Shown: piece by piece, positions 1 to 13,032 of the stretch
Layout of the letters: every line of letters begins with the position of its first letter
Numbering within the stretch: the first letter of the stretch is position 1
Origin: Pempheris klunzingeri
Lineage: Eukaryota; Chordata; Actinopteri; Acropomatiformes; Pempheridae
DNA length: 64,000 bases
Direction of reading: 5' to 3'
Assembly (NCBI RefSeq): GCF_042242105.1
Contig: NC_092017.1
Location: 15,648,432-15,712,431, forward strand
Program-made: the position numbers and the translations under genes
The notes under the pieces: generated by a model
The model's database searches: none
Told to the model about the DNA's origin: nothing
What the model saw: the letters and a program-made list of their open reading frames with translations, nothing else

Positions 1-3000
1 CGTCTTCATATTCATAGTCCTCTCCGTTAAAATCGCGGTTTAGCTCTAAATCTACAGGGGAGGAAGTGGACATTCAGTAAGCTGCTGTTAGACAGTGACT
101 GCTGCTGTTCTTGGTTATTTTTGGTTTTTTCTGCTCTTGAATATGAGGTCTATTCTTTTTTTATGTTCTTCCTTCATTCATTTAGTCAATAAAAATACAG
201 TCTGAAGATGCAGAGACTACAAACAGAGGAATGTGACAGTGACAGAATGACCTCATACGAGGCCGATGACTCCATCACTCAGGCACAATTCATGTTGAGC
301 TATGTTTAGCCATTTATCACACACTCTTATCACCAGCAATTTATAGGAGTTACTGAGGAGTGCTGAGGACGGCTTGAATCTGTGACATTCGTCGGTGCAG
401 CTGTGGGACCTTCATTTCATTACTGATCACACAATGGAACTAAATGATCAAAATTAGGGCTGCAGCTAACAGTTATTTTCCTAATTGATTAATCTGCTTG
501 ATATTTTCTCGTCCGATCATGAAATGTCTGAAAATAGTGAAAAAGGTCCACCACACTTTACTAAAGCCTGAGATTATATGACATGACATTTACTATATAG
601 CTGAAATAAATCTGAAACTATTTTGATAATTGATTAATCATTTCAGTCTTTTAAGCAAAGACTCCAAATATTATCTGATTTCAGCTGGTTTTTTGCTTTT
701 TCTGTTTTGTATGATTGTAAATTTATAACTTTGGTTTTTGGAACTTTCATGGATATTCTTAACAATTTCATGACCTTTTTTTACTTTCAAATAATAAATC
801 AATGAATCAGGAAAATAATCAGCAGACTAATCAATAATGGCAATGATTAAGTAAGATAAAGACAGGCGTCAAACGCTCACAACAAAGAAGCTGGAACCAG
901 TGCATTTTTGGCATTTTGCTGAAAAAAAAAAATTACATTTATTAATTAGATTATTTTTGGCTAGAGGATGAATCATTTCCACTCCAATTTAAATGAAACC
1001 AAAAAATGTTTTTATGAAGGGAAATCTAGAGAGCGCTTCTTCTCTTAAAATCACTCTCCATATTGACCTGTTCCTTCTCCGCTCCAGCCCAAAGTCGTGT
1101 AATGACTCATGAGAAACAGGATCACAGGTTATCTCTGACATTGTTATTGTGCGAGCTGCTTTCATGGTAACATCTGACGTAAGCAGCTAGCGGCTTGATT
1201 AGATCACTGGACTGGTGTGGAGATGACGGACATCTCCATGACAGACACATACATACATGCCCTCTGTCACATGAAAGATCCACAACAGACGACATCAGGA
1301 ATCGTCTCAGAGAAAGACCTCTTAAGAGGACATATCCGACATTAGCTGGAGGGATGACCTAATGTACCGCAGTCAGATCGACAATCTATTAAGCTCTGAA
1401 CAATAAGAAAACAGGAACATCAATTACATGGAGGTTGAATGGAAGGAATTCCTTCCCACTGAGTGAGGGAGGGTGAGACGGGGGAAGAGAGACACCTGGT
1501 CCTCTTTGAGCAGCGTCATAGCTGCTGTAGAAGTGTGTCAGCCTAGTAGGGAGGTTGACAGGTGGCGGCAGCTGAGAGACCGGCGACCAACCACCCCCTC
1601 CCCACACTGAATAGGAGGAGGAGGGGGGAGACCAGGCTTTGATTTAGAGCAGTTACCAACCACATATACAAATAAATGTGCTATATTTGGAGCACAGTAG
1701 GAGGAGAAGGAGAGGTCTCATCATGGGGAATATCTGACGCTTTGGGCAAAGGCCGACTGGAGGGGCAGCTGGTGGGTCACCACAGTGTAAAAAAACAACA
1801 TCATCAGCTTGTAATGGACGGGGCTCTTTCACTGGAGCGACGCGTTTCTGACCACACAACTTACGCTTGTTTCATATTAAGACACTAACTTAATGAAAAA
1901 AAGGAAAATGTTATCCAGAGCTTTTTTCTTTCACAAACAAGCTTCACTTTGCTTTCAACTATGACGAGAATACCAGTGGTGATAAAATAATATAAATAAT
2001 ATAATAAAACTAATGATTTTAGTCTATGATTATATTCCACTACATTTCTGAGGGAAATGTTGTACTTTTTACTCTACTACATTTGTCTGACAGCTAAAGG
2101 AAACTTCCCCTCGAAACAGTTTCATTTAACTAACTTTTCAAAGCTCAAAGAGGTAAAATGCTATTAAATATCAGTAAAAATGTGTGTAGCAGAACTTTGT
2201 GCTCCATTAATTATTTAACATCCCCTCAGATCTAATGTCATATATGATAGCGGTCTGCGTAACAAGTACTTTTTCATAATTTTACTGATAATACTTCTGT
2301 GTTTCACATAAGTACATTGTGCTTTTTTTTTTTACTTGTATTAGAGTCTTTTTACAAAGTGGAGTGCATCTTTCCGCCTCTGATTGACGGGGCAAACCTA
2401 ACTTACCTAGAAACACTTTTCCATTTCTTCGTCTGGGGATGGCGCCTCCTGCAGCTCCTGTGGCTTTCTGTGGGGGAAACAGGAAGGAAGAAATTAAACT
2501 GGATCAAAGAACCCTCATCACATTAATTAAAAACATCTTTTAACACCTTTCATTATTCTCTTTGTAAAATGCTGCAAAAATCTTTCATGCTTTGCTGTGA
2601 CTGAAAGTCCAGATGGTTGTCATTTTGTTAGAAATAGATGCTGGATGTTCCAGTTGCCAGGTCGGGTTACAAGGCCAGGGGAAAACCCCCTTACATGTCA
2701 GGATCAGAATCAAAGAATGACAAATTAAACTGCCTCAGTTTCACAGTTTGATGTATTGGCTTGGACAGACGCCATTTACAGTATGTTAAACGTCATGTGT
2801 TTTGCTTGCACACTGTGTCATCATCTGTCTCCACCACATACCGTCCAGAGTGATAGAAAATGACAATAAAATAACCCATCTTTAAAGCAGCTACCAGTTG
2901 CTTTTAACCAGTTACAAAGCAGCCTCAATTTTAAACTTACAAAAGCAAACAATTTTATTTTTGATGTTATATTTGGTGGTTATGGCTAATGCTGGGGCAG

Positions 3001-6000
3001 GATCGGCAAAGAGAAAAAGAAAAGAATTGACCGAGGGGGAAAACAACAGAAACAGTGTTGAAGACGAAGAAAGTCAACACGAGTCAACGCTGGTCTGTCA
3101 TTCAACAGATAGAGAGTACTATGGGATTTGAAAAAATTCTAAATCGATCATGAATGGGCCCTCCTCTTCCTAGACAGGTATGTACTTTACTTATAAAATA
3201 CACTGCAAGATGTGGTTTTCAATAAATGAATTTATGGTGGTGGCTAAAAGAAAAGCTGGATTACACTTTACCTAACATTAAAGAATGTAGCTAATGTTAG
3301 CTGCATTTGTCGAGCAACACAAGATCTTCACAAAAACTTAATTCTGAGAAACACTTCCACATTTGTCCACAGGGGCCGCCAAAACGGACACAAAACGTTT
3401 CTTTGAGTTGCTTTAACAGACAAACCTTATGAGCCTTGATATATGGCTCAATCAACCTACAAAAACACTTCAGCCAATCCCCTAAAATGTGAATCTGCCA
3501 AACGACTAGCTGACAGCACAACAACCCAGGGCCACCGACCGGTTTCCTGGTAATCCTCTCAGGTTCAGTTCGCTGCTTCACGTTCACTCGCCAGGGAGGA
3601 GGAGACGGGGGCAGACAGACAGAAAGACAGAGAATGCTGACACACTCGAGACCAAGTGGACTCATGGGAGAAAAAAAAACGGCAGACACAGGAGCCTGCA
3701 GAATGTGAGCAGCTGTTTCTGGCCAGATCCAGGCATGGAAATAGCAGCTCTTTACAAAGCAGAGCTTATCTGAGGGCAATTAGAACCAGTGAGAAAACAC
3801 GGCAGCAGCTAAGGCCTTTGTTGTTCCCCATCAACTTTTAAAAGAGGGCTTGTTTGTGGGTTTTTTCTTTAAGAAAAAGCAAAAGTGCCCTGTTGAGTTA
3901 ATTTTTTATACACAAAGACAATAACAGAAACGCCTCACAAAATAATGCAATCCAATGCAACACCACCACAACCTTCTAAAGTTACCAAAGAGTTGAATCA
4001 ATGGCTCAGTCTCAAAAAGTCTTTGAACATATTTGTTGCAGGGTTGGTTGTTGTTGTTTCAGCTTGCATTATATTCTAAGATGTTCCTGTCCAGCCTATG
4101 AACTGATAAAAACAGAATCTGTTACTTATAATCTTCATTCTACTCAATATACTGCTATTATTTATTTTCATTTATGGGTCTGTATTTTCAGAATATTTGC
4201 TCAATAATTTCCAAGGACGTTTCTTGGTACAAACTGTGGAAATTGATACTAATTATAGTGAGATAAGAGTTATCTAAGATGAAACTCTTCATTAAACCCA
4301 AGTAAACATGTGATTTATTCATTCATTTATTCTATTTTTTAAAATAAAACTAATAATGCATGTTCAGCTATCCTGTTGTGTACCGTCAATAAGACTCGTA
4401 GAAAATTCTTAGGAAATGAGGGAAACATAAAATAAAGCATTAAAAAGGTGCAGCTACAGTGTGCCAGATTATATATTATAAAGCAGTGTTATGGGGAGGA
4501 CAGATAGCTGCAGAGCTGAAAACACTCAAACAGGTCTTCGACTGAAGGTCCAATAATCAGGTCTAAGGAAAAGATAAAAACAAAATTCAGCATTTTCAAA
4601 TTAAATGCTGTAGCGTTCGAGCCTCGTGTAGATGCCGGGCAAACAATGTAATTTAATCACTGAAGGTCAAAATAATGACATCATAACGTCATCGGTCCAG
4701 GTCACTGACTGCACCCTTTTATCTAAAGCACCTTACAGTATCACATGCTTCAGCAGCATTTAACCTGTAATCCTGACAGAGTTAACGACCTGGTCTACTA
4801 ACTTAAACACACACAGGAACCACTTGTCCTGTGTGTGTTTAAGTTTAACTGTAGGAATCAGTAACAGTTGGGAAAAGGCAACGTGCTGTATATTTCCAAT
4901 AAATAAATCTAGATAAAATATCTACTAAGATGGATTCTTTTTTATGCATTTGTATTGTATGCAATTGAGATCTACTTGATCATTATTTTTATCATCATTA
5001 TTATTATCATCATTATCTTCAATATCACTATTATCATTATTAATAGTAGTAGAAGACACAGAGATAGTAATGATTGCAGTGCACAGTGATTAACAGGAGG
5101 AGTACCTTGGGTTACTTTGTGTGGAATCAATTAAGGCCATTGTGATTATTTTTCATTTATCAACACATACATTTGTACTTAAAGCATGAGAGTTGGGCAC
5201 AGTGTGATTCACAAACGTGTGACTTGCACTTCTCCACGTTGGGATCTTGACAGCACAAACAGAGTTCAACACTAATGCTGTACATCGTCGTCATCACATC
5301 GATCATTCCTGATGATGTGAACCAAATATTTTACTTTGTTCACCACATTTAGCGTTTGCTCTGCCATAAATGAAGGAGAATCATGCTTGTGATCTTCCCT
5401 GCTTTTAGCAGTCATGACCGCACTGCTTACAGTTAAATTTATGTCATACTGCACAATATAACTTGACTCGGAGCAGTTGCTGTAAGCCAGCACTGTAAGG
5501 AGATGAGACGACATTAACTTCTACCATGTTAATGTCTCACTCATTGTCTTTTGTGAATTAGTGTTTTATTGATTGCAAAGCCATTTACTCATGTGACTTA
5601 TCTGAACTGGGGTGCAATTAAAAAATAATCTGTACCAAATAAAAACACAGGTATAAAACGTACCTCTTTCACATGTCGTTTGAGGTGCATGTAAACACTC
5701 TGTCCTGTTTTGCGATAATGTCTTTCCACATGTTCTCGCCCGAAGCCCAGGAATGTGTTCATGCACACATACAGGCCTCCCTCTGACTCCTGCAGACAAA
5801 AACAAAACAGTAACAATGAACAGCAGCACTAAGTAAAGGACCACCAACACAACGGCACATTTAACACACTGTTGAAATGTATACAATGCAAAGGTCTGAT
5901 TTCAGGGAAACTACTTAGACTGGATTTTTATATACAGTGGAAAGGCAGCATTCAGTTTTATTTAAAATATTTCACAGTGGAAATAGCACGAGAATAATGA

Positions 6001-7622
6001 TTTCAGTAGAAACAAATGACTGCCATGACCAAAATGATGCGGCTTCAAAGCTCAAAGCTTTCAGCAGAACAACCAGTCACACCATCACTGAGCTTTGGCC
6101 ACACTAGCTGGCACTAGCTACAAAAACTTAACACAACATGCACAGTAGAAATGCAAGTGGGAGAGACGTGTGCCAGTGATTCTGCGAGCACATTTTCAAA
6201 AAGGCCCTTCCTGCTCAAACAGTTTTTCTAGCATCTTGTCAAAAAGCCAAAAATCTGTTCCAGCACTGTTGCACAGAAACAAAATCTCACTTTTATGCAG
6301 AAAATGCCTGCTGCTGAAAAGCCTGGTTTTAGTGTAAATCCTCATTCTCTGAGTCGCCTTTTACGTGTCATTTCTTACCCAAAAATTGGATTAATCTGTG
6401 ATTCATACAAACACTTTTGGTGCTGCTGTTGTTTCAACCAAAGAACATGGGAACACTGTTACATATAGTTAAATAGAAATTTATTTTAATTGGCAAAGTA
6501 GTGCCTATTTGCTTCTGGGGCACCGAGTACTTGGAGGTTTACCAGTTTAAAAGCAAAGTAGCTTTATTTCTCATAACACTGCTGGTGAGTGTCTGTGGAC
6601 TGAAGCGGACACATGTCAGGCAGTCTGTTACAGGATACAAAGGTTTGATCATTTTGTCACATTCAGAAGTCAAACGTGTGACCAGTGAGGCACGTTTCAG
6701 GGGTTTTAAAATGCGTTAGATAAATACAGTTGGGCCTCCTTCAGGAGTGTTCATTTTTCTGACAGAAACAACCTCCTGCACTAAAATACATGAAGAATAC
6801 TCTCTCAAAACTGACCTAAATCTGCAATCAGTGTAGTGCTTATAAACCCCTGTGATAAACCTTTAAGTGGCCCAGGGTGACATATGAGCTTCAACAGTGC
6901 AAGGATAAAAATAAACCAGTCCTCAGGCCAACATGATGAACTCCAGACAGCTGAGTCACCTTTAAAAACGGTTTCTGTCGAGAAAGTAGGTTTTGTGTTG
7001 CTTGTGGAATGTGTTGAGAGCCAAAATCTATGAAATTATTATCTGTCATGAGTCTTTACCAGCGTAGGAAAGGTTGAACTCTGCACCAGATCTGTAAAAT
7101 CTGACATTTATAAAAGTTTTAAAATTTGATATGAATCAAAAGATTCAGTGTGTTGATGTTCTATCGTTGCTTTAACCACAGAAAAAGAAACAGAAAAAGA
7201 GAAAATAAATGAAAGCATGCGAAGGAATGTGGGTCATGAGATTTTCTATGATCAACACCCAAAGTCTCTAGTGACACAATAGCATAGACATATATACAAG
7301 AAAGGCCTCAGAGTCATTTTTGGGTGTAAGAACTTACTTTAAGTCAACATGTGAATATCACAACATCACTGTGGGAAGCATGAATTTTTTGCTGGGTCAT
7401 TGTAAGCTCACTATTGAACACAGTAGTGATTTTTAACAGCACATCGCAGCCTAAATTGGTTGTTACAGGCTCTCAAAGGCTCAATTAAAGGCACCAACAA
7501 ATTCACTGTTGTGAGCATGTGAGATGGAAATGTTGCAGTAATGTTATTGAATACCAGAGACATGCTTCAAATCCATTTTTAGACAAATAATAAGAGACAA
7601 AAACACCGTGAGGAGGCTATGA

Positions 7623-7663
<41 letters not shown>

Positions 7664-8007
7664 GCAGCTGCTCCCTACAACCTGACAGGGGCTGCTGAAG
7701 CTTTTCAAGCACATTCACGTCTCAAAGCAGGTGTGTTTAGCTGGTGTGTGTGTGTGTGTGAGAGTGTGTGAGTGTGTGGCCTGGACTGGACCTGCACAGT
7801 GGGAAAACCCTCCACCCCTCTTCTTCTTCTTCTTCTTCTTCTGGCATGTAAACAACATTTAATTATTTATTTCCTTTTAACTTCCAGGGGAAGGCGGCCA
7901 TGGAGACACACACATAAACAACAGGGCAGATTCACGTGTTGTGGTTCAACCTGCGACACACACACATCTTCCTGCTCCTCCTAATCCCAAACAACCCGCT
8001 CATGTCT

Positions 8008-8083
<76 letters not shown>

Positions 8084-8209
8084 GTGAGTGTGACTTACTG
8101 GGGAGTCGAAGGAGAAGGCACACTCGCTCTTGAAGACCCTGTCCCCTGTCCTGGGCACTCTGATGGTGGGCATGTATGGGACCAGCAGCTCTCCTAGGTC
8201 TGCAGCCAT
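1..8209 (-). CDS. usp13: Ubiquitin carboxyl-terminal hydrolase 13, N-terminal part (gene runs off the left edge)
   Basis: USP13 is a cysteine-protease deubiquitinase. Four coding exons are visible on the minus strand: 8099-8209, 5664-5789, 2407-2467 and 1-51 (the last is cut by the window edge). Joined in frame they give about 116 residues, beginning [18 protein letters not shown] and ending [13 protein letters not shown]. This matches the N-terminus of vertebrate USP13, including the first ZnF-UBP-like domain (exon 2, with [17 protein letters not shown] and a run of His residues). The junctions have GT donors, AG acceptors and consistent phase. The catalytic Cys/His boxes and UBA domains lie outside the window. 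I chose the ATG at 8209 because similarity to USP13 begins there. The frame stays open upstream to an ATG at 8503, but that extension looks unlike the family. USP13 is named over USP5 from the sequence and from neighbours ndufb5, mrpl47, actl6a and gnb4. Confidence 0.93.
455..835 (+). repeat. Dispersed repeat copy, degenerate (family A)
   Basis: This stretch begins with GGGCTGCAGCTAAC and carries TTGATTAATCTGC and, near its end, TGATTAATCATTTCAG-like segments. It shares its word order with the clearer copies at 24968-25190, 36505-36750 and 40990-41265. I recognise the family as a common teleost dispersed repeat without protein-coding capacity. It lies in usp13 intron 3. Boundaries are approximate and the copy is old. 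Confidence 0.5.
4800..4845. repeat. Perfect inverted repeat (19-bp arms, 8-nt loop)
   Basis: Positions 4800-4818 are the exact reverse complement of 4827-4845, with an 8-base loop at 4819-4826. The arm contains a short ACACACAC run, but the flanking bases also pair, so it is not only a microsatellite effect. It lies inside usp13 intron 2. It would form a stable hairpin in RNA from either strand. No gene is recognised here. Confidence 0.8.
4979..5052. repeat. Imperfect TTATCATCA trinucleotide-like tract
   Basis: Interleaved TTATTATCATCA units run through usp13 intron 2 and end in a short TAGTAGTAG run. This is low-complexity DNA with no coding signal. Confidence 0.6.
7624..7842. repeat. Microsatellite cluster in usp13 intron 1
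   Basis: Three simple-sequence tracts lie close together: (CA)n at about 7631-7661, (GT)n at about 7743-7780 with GAGTG interruptions, and (TTC)n at about 7818-7842. All are in usp13 intron 1. Confidence 0.85.
8009..8090. repeat. Long (GT)n microsatellite touching the usp13 exon 1 splice donor
   Basis: A run of about 40 GT dinucleotides, with a CGCGCG interruption near 8068-8076, ends within about 8 bases of the exon 1 donor (plus-strand donor complement at 8093-8098). On the usp13 transcript the intron therefore opens with GTAAGT, then CACACT, then a long (CA)n tract. Confidence 0.9.
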
Positions 8210-9889
8210 CTTCGCATTCCTGCTTCTCGCACCACAGTGCTGCGGAGCCACCGGAGCAGCGCTGTCAGAGGAGAGGATGCTATTTTTAAAGCGGTCCGTC
8301 TCTACATTCCTCCAGCCAGCGGGATGTGACGCTGAAAAACATAAAAATAAAATGACAGAGGGGTGGAGGCTGGCTTGCCACACAGGCGGCAAAGCTAAGG
8401 CAATCAATGTTGGGTGTTTTTTTTTTTTTTTTCTTGCAAAAAAGCTCTGACCTGCGCAGAAATACTGTGTTCCTACTGTTGACTGTGGTGACGCTCCCTG
8501 CACACAGGGATATATATGTTTTTTGTTTTTTTTATCTGAAGGGCCCCTCCCACCTCAGAGGATGATTCATAAAGCCACCCACACTTACTACACCATGTTT
8601 CCCCCTGCAGGATTCAGGAAAAATCATGATTACTGAGGACAGCAGAATCTTGCAACCCAACAAAAGCCTCCATCTCTCTGTGTTCATCTGCAGTGGCGTT
8701 TATTGATAAAAATGACAGTTCAATAAATGAGGGGGTCAGTGTGCATTCTTTTCTATTTCTCTGCAGCGTTTGGGGGGTTATAATAAATGCATTTTAAAGG
8801 AGACAAGGCAGAAGCTGATTTCGTGCATCTTCTGCACACGCATCTGAATGACCTCACATTATCTGCCTTTTGTCCAACAATCATCTTGTCTGCACAGCTC
8901 TGCCACCAGGTGGACGCCCTCGTCTATTGCAAAAATATAAAATTGAGCAATTGTTAGAAAGATTGTACCCAATAAAAAAAGAGTCCTTGTTGTAATGTGT
9001 TGTGACAACGATGATGAGAGCGAGCAAGCGTGATCTGTTCATTATGAGGCAGATATGTAGATCTTACTTTCACCAGACTGCATCTCAACTAGTAATCCCA
9101 TCAAACCTTTACATTGTTACACAGGAATGATAAATTCAACAGATGTAATGTTTCCTGTGCACCCAGCTGGAGGTAAAAGCTCTATTTAAATGTGTAAAAG
9201 CACTTTGGATTAAAGCACTATTTGGACCTACAGAATTCATACAGATTTAATTTATCAATGCATTTTTCTAGAAGGCACCTAAATCGAAAATTTCAAAACT
9301 CTTGAAGCCGGCATCATCATCATCATCATGTCTTAATTTTTACTATAAGTGCAATCTTGAAAAAAAAAAAGAATGAAAAATAAAAAGAAAGTACAGTATT
9401 CCTTTGTGCCCACAGCAGTCAATAACTTTAATTGTACATTTTGATGCTGATTATTTAATGCTTGCTGGAGCTTGCATGAGTGATTATGTAGATTTCAATC
9501 AGATTGTGTTGAAAAATAAAGCAATTTTCAAGAAGCATATTTGAACACGAGCCTTGATGAAAAAACATGGTTAAAATCATCTTCAAAACTTTGTATGAAC
9601 TGTCAATAAATGCGGTCCGTTAATTCGCAGCCTCCATTCCTGCTTAAATTCAGGGTAAAATAAATATACAGGTCAAATTCGGGATAGTATGAAAAAAAAG
9701 TGTGTGTGCAAACAGCTGATTCATTTCAAACTTAAATTGTTGGACTGTGAAAGGACACAGAAGCACCCAGAGGAAACCGGTGCTGACAGAAACTAACCTA
9801 ATCCACAGAGATTTAAATTATAGTACCCCCTAATAGTAAACACTTCTTTGCAGCATGAAGACAGTAAAGACAAAATATCATACAGATAC
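8210..9889. promoter_or_regulatory. usp13 upstream region between usp13 and ndufb5
   Basis: This 1.7 kb spacer must contain the usp13 5' UTR and promoter, because both neighbours are on the minus strand. The sequence just above the usp13 ATG includes GCGAAGATGGCTGC, which resembles a YY1 initiator site overlapping the start codon. A 16-base poly-T tract lies near 8418-8433. No TATA box is evident at a plausible distance and no further gene is seen. The rest is AT-rich unique sequence. Confidence 0.5.
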
Positions 9890-9895
9890 TTTATT
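9890..9895 (-). terminator. ndufb5 polyadenylation signal
   Basis: TTTATT on the plus strand reads AATAAA on the minus strand, 75 bases past the ndufb5 stop codon. It gives a short 3' UTR of roughly 95 bases. Confidence 0.75.
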
Positions 9896-9969
9896 TACGC
9901 AGGAAGGAGAAAAAATGTACAAACAGTGAGATCGATCGGCATGATGTACTGATGGCAGACGTGTCTGGA

Positions 9970-12900
9970 TTAATTGTCAGGTGTTGACTTGGGACTGTTG
10001 TCAATAAGGTCCTTGCTGAGGGTCTCCAGGTGGAACCAGGGACCGTCTCCCCTCTGCCTCATCAGCCGACGCACCTCCAGCTCTGTCAGTCTGTTGGTGA
10101 CAAACAGGCAGAGAAGCAATAAAAGCATGCTTCAGTCATGGAAAAAGAGTTTCTGTTTCATCACGGTGGGAGTTATGGAGAATTAATTCTTCCCAGGTGC
10201 ATGGTCTGACATCTCCCGAGAAACTCTTTACATGAATTTTGCCTTTGACCAAAGACAGTTTTTCTCTGGTGATGTACAGGAGGTGTGCTTGATAAGAAAC
10301 ATTCAGCTTTAATCACATTTATATTAATTCCTAACACGCATTAAAATATATATTTGATGTGTAAAAAGCAAATATTTCAGTTAAGCAAGATACATTCAGA
10401 TCTCTTCTTTAATAAGTTTTTTACAACTGAACAAATGGCTTTAACAGCCTCTCCAACTGCCAGAGAGAAAACTTCCTCCGCAACACCTTCAGATAAGTGC
10501 AAAGTAGATCTGTGAAGGCTCTGCCGACAAACAACAATCCACCTGTTGTGCTAAATCACATTAAAGCTGATCCAGTCAAATTAAATCAAACACGCACAGG
10601 AATCAGGTTCATAAGTGATTATTTAATGGTTACTTTAAGTAACTCAAACCTTAAAATGAATCAATTTAATGGTGTCAAAAGGCTGAATTATTGGACTGAT
10701 CTCTTACAGTGCATTCAGGCGTAAAGCAATGACACCACTGACTTCACCACGAGAAGTAGCAAACTGTGGTGTGGTGAATTAATGTTACACTCTATACATC
10801 ATCAGTACATAGTTGGCTGTTAACGTATAACTTTCCCAAAAAAGATAGATAGATTTTTTGCCAGCAACTCCAATATGCTAAAAATCAATTTCAGAGACAG
10901 TTTTTGTCTGTCGCTGGTTGGAAACGTCTTTGTGTCACTGTATCACAACGGCTCTGTGGCCTTCGCACACGACAGGATTCTGGAAAGAGAAGCTACAACA
11001 TAACATAAACTCCCACCTCATGTCTGCCTTTTCTTTCTCTATTTGGATTGCAGCCATCATCTTTTCATAGTCCTTCACTGGAGAATCATACATGTTTCGT
11101 GCAATCCACCTGGTGATGGGGTGCTGTAACAACAGGGAAAAGGAACGCAAGACAGAGGAATTTTTTAATGACGACACATGCATTTGATCCAAATCACTGA
11201 TTTATCAGTTAAATTAAGTAATCAGTTAAACAACTACTGTCATCCTTTTTTCTCTAAAACATTACAATATGCATTAAAGGACAACTATTAATAGGCTCCT
11301 CTCTGAAATGTCTGTTGATAATAATAATTGTTATAACTGTATTTATATAGCACCTTTCAAAAACAGATTATAACAGATTATAATAACATACGTCCAAAAA
11401 CGTAAGAAATAACAGGATGAAAATATACAAACAACAGATACAACAGTGAAGAAAAAGTCATGAGATAAAATAGAGCTCTGTTTAGGTCCTGAACCAACCC
11501 TTTGTAGTCTGGATGTTGCAGACTGCAAACTTAGACTAGAGGCCAACACCATTGTGCTGAAGGTTGGCAGAGGAACAAAGGTGTTGTGATGGTGAGGATG
11601 ATTACGGTTCTCACATACTGTAATGTTCTGGCATTTAGATCAGCGACACAAAACAGTTTCTGGAAAGCTAGCGAGATAAGACGCTACATACCTTGTAGTA
11701 CTCCCAGTGCTCAGGCTCATAGCCCTCAGGGGTTTCGACCAGCTCTGCCTCACCTTCACAACACAATCACACTCGAGTTCAATTCAAAACGAACATGCAA
11801 GTTTTTGATTAGCACATTAAATCACATCTTTAAAAGACCAAATATCATCAAATGACCCCAATAAAATCAATGAAACATTGATGAAATTAGGTTACTTACC
11901 AAAGAAGAGATTCACACATGTGACAATGACCGCCACAGGAACGCCAGTCAGCAGGATGTAATATCGCTGAGATAAAATGAGGACAAAACGAAATAATGAA
12001 AATCCTGATGTTGTTCTGCATACAGGGTGACCAAGATTGAAGGTCTAACCAAGCCAGCGTGTCAGGAATACTTGTTACTAATATACAAAATTATTTATTT
12101 TTCATTAAGTTGCACTTCTTTATCATAGAAACTGCAAGTGCGGAAGTAATGGGTAAATTCCAATAGTTCTGAACAACATTGCAGACAGTTTGAGGATTTT
12201 ATCTTATTACTGTTGTCATACAAGTTTTTATGCACTGTGTGCTGTACCTGTACTTGTACTTGTACAGAGAGACAATAAATACATTTTATTTATATAGTGG
12301 TTACAGCAGAGCTCCACTTTAGTGTCCTGACTGACTGACTACAGTTGCTGGTATCCACCTGACTATCTGCAGCTCCCAAATTTGGGCTCTGACACCCCCT
12401 TTATTTGTCATGATCACAGGTAATGAATGAGATGCTGTTACAGTGCTCACCAATAAGTGAAGAAATCTCTTGTCATAGAACTCAGAGGGTTTGACGACAA
12501 ACATTTTCTTTCCATGACCCCAACGAACAGCCACTGCAAAACAACAAGACAGGGGATACTGTCATAACCATGTATTTACCAATTAAAGCTGGGTGCTTTA
12601 AGGATGGAGATCTTGTAATAAGACAAGACAGCCTGGGCTTTTGGTTCTTATGATAATGCCATATAGATTCAGTGTTTATCTTTATTTCAAAGGCTGAGAT
12701 CAATGTAATGAACTTATTAGGCTGTAGTATCAGAGTAACCTGAATATTCAGTACTTCATATTCACTTTACTCATCATTGCTCATCAAATGTATCTTCGGT
12801 CAATAAATCTGGAGTGGATCTGGGGTATTCAAATAAAAATAAAATCAGTGTCATAATCATTATCACAACTTTACCTTGATATCAGTGTCTTCTGATATCT

Positions 12901-12993
12901 AATTTACAAAATAGCATGGCACATCCTGTTGTTGCCTTTTCTTCTCATATGCACTGATGCACAGCCTGCCTATGCTACTGTTCATTATCACTG

Positions 12994-13032
<39 letters not shown>

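Noticed and set aside
2898-3131. 77-codon frame containing [15 protein letters not shown], like a nuclear-localised peptide
   Set aside because: It lies in usp13 intron 2 in antisense, lacks splice or promoter support, and its acidic tail is short and low-complexity. I do not recognise it.
3297-3779. 160-codon minus-strand frame in usp13 intron 2
   Set aside because: It lies within an intron of a gene on the same strand, has no domain similarity, and its composition is that of random translated intron.
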